Shown here: positions 58,733-59,848 of the stretch, one piece after another
Position numbering within the stretch: position 1 is the first letter of the stretch
How the letters are laid out: the number at the start of each line of letters is the position of its first letter
Assembly (NCBI GenBank): GCA_900660155.1
Contig: CABFPE010000406.1
Coordinates: 197,695 to 257,542, forward strand
Length of the DNA: 59,848 nucleotides
From: Hofstenia miamia
Taxonomy: Eukaryota > Xenacoelomorpha > Acoela > Hofsteniidae
Direction: 5' to 3'
The notes under the pieces: generated by a model
Database searches by the model: none
The model's input: only the letters and a program-made list of their open reading frames with translations
Told to the model about the DNA's origin: nothing
Position numbers and translations under genes: made by a program

Positions 58733-59811
58733 GCACAGTTTAAAAGTGTACACCAAAAAAGTTATAATTATAAGAATCAAGTCTAAGTATCATGCTAAAT
58801 GTAGATTTAATGTTAAAAAAACATTTGAAAAATAGCTTAGATTAAGCAATTCATTTGAGTACTTTGTGGATTCTTCTAAAATGAGATATAAATTAGACCA
58901 TGTTCATTTCAAATGATAACACTTTACCTGACAAAATAACAGTGCTTAGTACTTTATAAAAATTTTTTCAAAGAATTGGAAAGTGGAATTTTAACAGAAT
59001 TGTATTAGCTATATTATATTTAAAAAATTGAGCAAAAATAACATCAAGTTTCTGCCAAATGATGCAATAATTTGTAGAAATTTGCGTATTAATTTATTCA
59101 GTAAAACATCATTTTTAATGAATAGAATATAGGGATACAGCTAACAAAAAGTATACTGCAGAAGAAAACCTAATTTAATGCGAAAATCAAAGTCTAATTT
59201 TATTATTAAAAACGAGTCAACAAAATGAAAAAGTCACCAAAGATAATTGGTAATTAGGACGTAATTGAATTGGTTTGAAACAATACGCCTCTAATCAGAG
59301 TCGAAAGAAATTTTTATTTTTATGAAATTTAAAATGAAAATATCAAAGAATAAATATATTCAATTAATTTTCGCTTTTACACTGACTACAGATGACCTTT
59401 TTAAAATGTTATTAATTGTAGCAGAGTGTTCTATACTTCTAATGGATGCCCATAAAGTATAGAAATTTTCATTTAATTATGTGTTTTGATTAAGAACTGA
59501 CAGTTTAGTCTATGAACTTTAGTATAATCAAATTGTTACACCAAACTACTTTAAAATTATTACATTAAAATTGTTTCAAAATTCAGCACATTTTAAATAG
59601 AAATTTTATATTTTCTATTCGATATGAAGTTTACTGTGCCTTAAACAAAACTTCTCAATTTCACAAATTCCTTATTGATATGAATTCTATCAAATATATT
59701 TTTTGTAATTTAAGCCGTCACAGAAAGAAGTAGATTAAATTTTAGGAAAAAATTGTGAAAAAGTACAACCCCAAATATTTCTCAACTACAAACTGCAAAG
59801 ATAATTATACG

Positions 59812-59815
<4 letters not shown>
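58733..59815. other. No gene recognised
   Basis: AT-rich sequence up to the terminal microsatellite; no exon of the SLC6 gene or other coding sequence could be supported. Confidence 0.5.

Positions 59816-59848
<33 letters not shown>
59816..59848. repeat. (AT)n microsatellite
   Basis: AT dinucleotide run reaching the right edge of the window. Confidence 0.95.

Overview
The window is AT-rich nuclear DNA of a multicellular animal. It has split genes with GT/AG introns from under 100 bp to over 5 kb, very low gene density, many (AT)n microsatellites and a dense population of DNA transposons. A nuclear-receptor ligand-binding domain closest by eye to the EcR/LXR/FXR (NR1H) group, together with mariner/Tc1 families common in invertebrates, suggests an invertebrate, perhaps a protostome with a large genome. 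The species cannot be named from the sequence.

Layout. (1) 1-18.9 kb: intron or intergenic DNA with a hAT-type element (70-949, exact 8-bp target duplication), a TTAA-flanked piggyBac-type MITE (7104-7341), a mariner-like transposase relic (minus, 7385-7890), a hAT-type MITE (11692-12000) and a complete-ended but decayed Tc1-type element (15081-16368). (2) 18919-19562, plus strand: the last two coding exons of a nuclear receptor, ending in the AF-2 helix. (3) 22.06 to about 37.06 kb: a large composite mobile region. A direct repeat (about 22060-22310 and 35145-35330) and TTACAT-rich tandem-repeat tracts lie on both sides of a decayed Ty3/gypsy-type retroelement (gag, protease, RT, RNase H, integrase, extra ORF; about 26.9-33.9 kb), which runs directly into a truncated protein-primed family-B DNA polymerase gene (about 33.9-35.1 kb) of the kind found in Polinton/Maverick and related elements. 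A 613-bp assembly gap and a mariner HTH fragment interrupt the right flank. (4) 37-44 kb: a 204-bp tandem duplication with an N at the joint, a hAT-type MITE (40552-40858), otherwise featureless. (5) 44717-52485, minus strand: four 3' exons of a GABA-transporter-like SLC6 gene with splice phases that all agree; its introns hold a hAT MITE and a Tc1 remnant. (6) 52.5-59.8 kb: an unusual inverted-repeat element (53392-53914), one open 103-codon frame of unknown identity (55459-55770) and nested hAT-like ends (56.5-58.7 kb).

The two host genes are partial and appear unrelated: the receptor begins to the left (its DNA-binding domain was not found) and the transporter's 5' exons lie to the right. 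The most unusual part is the composite region, where retroelement and protein-primed polymerase sequences share one orientation, lie between one pair of direct repeats, and are almost free of CpG while neighbouring MITEs are not.
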